From Chloroflexota bacterium (GTDB taxonomy: Bacteria > Chloroflexota > Anaerolineae > Anaerolineales > UBA11657), in assembly GCA_003670425.1 (NCBI GenBank), contig QWRL01000104.1, positions 1 to 7,987 on the forward strand: 7,987 nt of DNA, written 5' to 3'. The notes under the pieces are model-generated. The model saw only the letters and a program-made list of their open reading frames with translations. It did not search any database and had not been told where the DNA came from. Positions within the stretch are counted from its first letter, which is position 1. Each line of letters starts with the position of its first letter. Position numbers and translations under genes: made by a program. Positions 7,008 through 7,987 of the stretch are shown piece after piece.

Positions 7008-7934
7008 GTGAGCATTCTGGTTGAAGCGCGCGACCTGAGCAAGAGCTTCGGCAAAACGCGCGCGGTGCAGGGCGTCAGCTTTGCGGTTGCAGCTGGCGAA
7101 GCCTACGGCCTCGTTGGCCCGGATGGGGCCGGAAAAACCACCGCCATCCGGCTGCTCATCGGCGCGCTTGGGCTGGACACTGGCAGCGTCAGCCTTTGCG
7201 GCACAAGCCTCGCAGCCAATCCGGACAAAGCTCGCAGCAGTGTCGGCTACCTTGCGCAGCGCTTTGCGCTCTACACTGACCTCACCGTGCAGGAGAACCT
7301 TGCGTTCTTTGGCGCCGTGCGCGGCCTCGCGCGCAGCGCCCTGCAAGCCCGCTCCGCCGAGCTGCTCGGCTTCGTCGGGCTCGCCGGTTTTGAAAACCGG
7401 CCGGCCGGCCAGCTCTCCGGCGGCATGAAGCAAAAGCTCGGTCTGGCCTGCGCCATCGTGCACACGCCGCGCGTGCTGCTGCTGGACGAACCTACGGCCG
7501 GGGTGGATCCCGTCACGCGCCAGGATTTCTGGCAGCTGCTCATCCGCCTGCTGGCGGGCGGCATGGCACTGGTGGTCACCACCACCTATATGGACGAAGC
7601 CGCGCGCTGCCAACGCCTCGGCTTCATGCACAGCGGCCGCCTGCTCACCACCGGCAGCCCGCGCGCCCTCACACAGGCATTTAACGGCGCCGTGCTCGAG
7701 CTCACCGCCGCCCCCCTCAAGCAAGCGCGTAATGTCTGCATGCAGGATGCGGATGTACTGGATGCCCTGACCTTCGGCGACCGCCTGCACTTGCGCGTGC
7801 GCAGCGCCACCGGCCCGCTGCAGCGCCTGCCCGGCATGCTGGCAGCTGCCGCGGTCAGCGTTGCGCAGCTGCGCGCCATCCCGCCCGCGCTCGAAGATGT
7901 CTTCATCGCGCTGCTCGCCGAACACAAATCGTGA
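7008..7934 (+). CDS. ABC exporter ATP-binding protein, first NBD of a split YbhF-type pair, with degenerate H-loop
   Basis: This 308-residue cytoplasmic ATPase corresponds to the N-terminal half of YbhF/RbbA-type proteins. Walker A is GPDGAGKTT (37-45); Asp in the second variable position is typical of the first half in this group. The Q-loop is Y-L-A-Q-R-F-A-L-Y (Gln84), signature LSGGMKQKL (136-144), and Walker B VLLLDEPTAGVD (156-167). At the H-loop it reads T-T-T-Y-M-D-E-A (191-198), so Thr193 stands where His is usual. First-half NBDs of RbbA-like proteins also lack this His, as far as I recall, so the degeneration is probably functional asymmetry. The C-terminal ~90 residues end in P-P-A-L-E-D-V-F, normal for this class. 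The start is GTG at 7008, 7 nt after the previous stop, with no clear Shine-Dalgarno, so translational coupling is likely. The stop overlaps the next ATG (TGATG). Confidence 0.92.
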   Translation: MSILVEARDLSKSFGKTRAVQGVSFAVAAGEAYGLVGPDGAGKTTAIRLLIGALGLDTGSVSLCGTSLAANPDKARSSVGYLAQRFALYTDLTVQENLAFFGAVRGLARSALQARSAELLGFVGLAGFENRPAGQLSGGMKQKLGLACAIVHTPRVLLLDEPTAGVDPVTRQDFWQLLIRLLAGGMALVVTTTYMDEAARCQRLGFMHSGRLLTTGSPRALTQAFNGAVLELTAAPLKQARNVCMQDADVLDALTFGDRLHLRVRSATGPLQRLPGMLAAAAVSVAQLRAIPPALEDVFIALLAEHKS

Positions 7935-7987
7935 TGCGCACCACCGCCATCGCGCTGCGCGGCCTCACAAAAAAGTTTGGTGACTTC
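7934..7987 (+). CDS. ABC exporter ATP-binding protein, second NBD (5' end only)
   Basis: Only the first 18 codons are present before the window ends. They read M-R-T-T-A-I-A-L-R-G-L-T-K-K-F-G-D-F, which is the standard opening beta strand and A-loop region of an ABC ATPase (pattern I-x-L-x-x-L-T-K-x-F-G). The ATG shares its A with the TGA of the preceding ATPase gene. By analogy with YbhF and RbbA this should be the second, catalytically complete NBD of the exporter, made as a separate polypeptide. The Walker motifs are outside the window, so this rests on the start and the context. Confidence 0.75.
   Translation, partial: MRTTAIALRGLTKKFGDF

Noticed and set aside
6873..7925. Long minus-strand open frame (350 codons) opposite the first exporter ATPase
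   Set aside because: The plus strand encodes an unmistakable ABC ATPase with all motifs in order. The antisense frame has no known motif and exists because stop codons are rare in GC-rich sequence.

Overview
The window is a densely packed, GC-rich (by eye roughly 60%) bacterial chromosomal segment with every gene on the + strand. I cannot name the organism. The HlyD-type membrane fusion protein paired with an ABC-2 exporter points to a diderm (Gram-negative-type) cell. The polyamine-transporter proteins, however, look by eye more like the PotD/A/B/C set seen in actinobacteria and some other phyla than like the E. coli proteins. No tRNA, rRNA, CRISPR array, insertion sequence or phage gene is visible, and no intergenic gap exceeds about 100 nt.

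Region 1 (1-3553) is a polyamine-type (spermidine/putrescine family) ABC importer in the order binding protein, ATPase, permease, permease, as in E. coli potFGHI. The binding protein is cut by the left edge. The ATPase and first permease overlap by ATGA, and the second permease follows after 34 nt. The most notable feature is in the ATPase. All other nucleotide-binding motifs are intact, but the strongly conserved H-loop has lost its histidine: the usual V-T-H-D-Q-E-E is V-P-P-D-Q-E-E, inside a five-codon patch of changed sequence. That is either a local sequence error or a really impaired ATPase.

Region 2 (3646-4752) is a single PLP enzyme of the D-threonine aldolase / D-serine dehydratase-like (DSD1, alanine-racemase-fold) family with its own good ribosome binding site. 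Its substrate cannot be read from the sequence.

Region 3 (4821-7987, continuing past the right edge) is an ABC-2 exporter cluster of the YbhGFSR / YhiI-RbbA-YhhJ type: an ABC-2 permease, a HlyD/YbhG-like membrane fusion protein, and two successive ATP-binding genes. In E. coli the two ATP-binding halves are fused in one protein (YbhF, RbbA). Here they are separate genes joined by a TGATG stop/start overlap. The first half has Thr in place of the H-loop His, as expected for an asymmetric, partly degenerate NBD pair. A second ABC-2 permease probably lies just downstream. The cluster would export small hydrophobic or cationic compounds across both membranes with an outer-membrane partner such as TolC.

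I see known families throughout and no convincing wholly new system. The items worth follow-up are the H-loop change, the split NBD pair, and the D-amino-acid-type PLP enzyme between an importer and an exporter.
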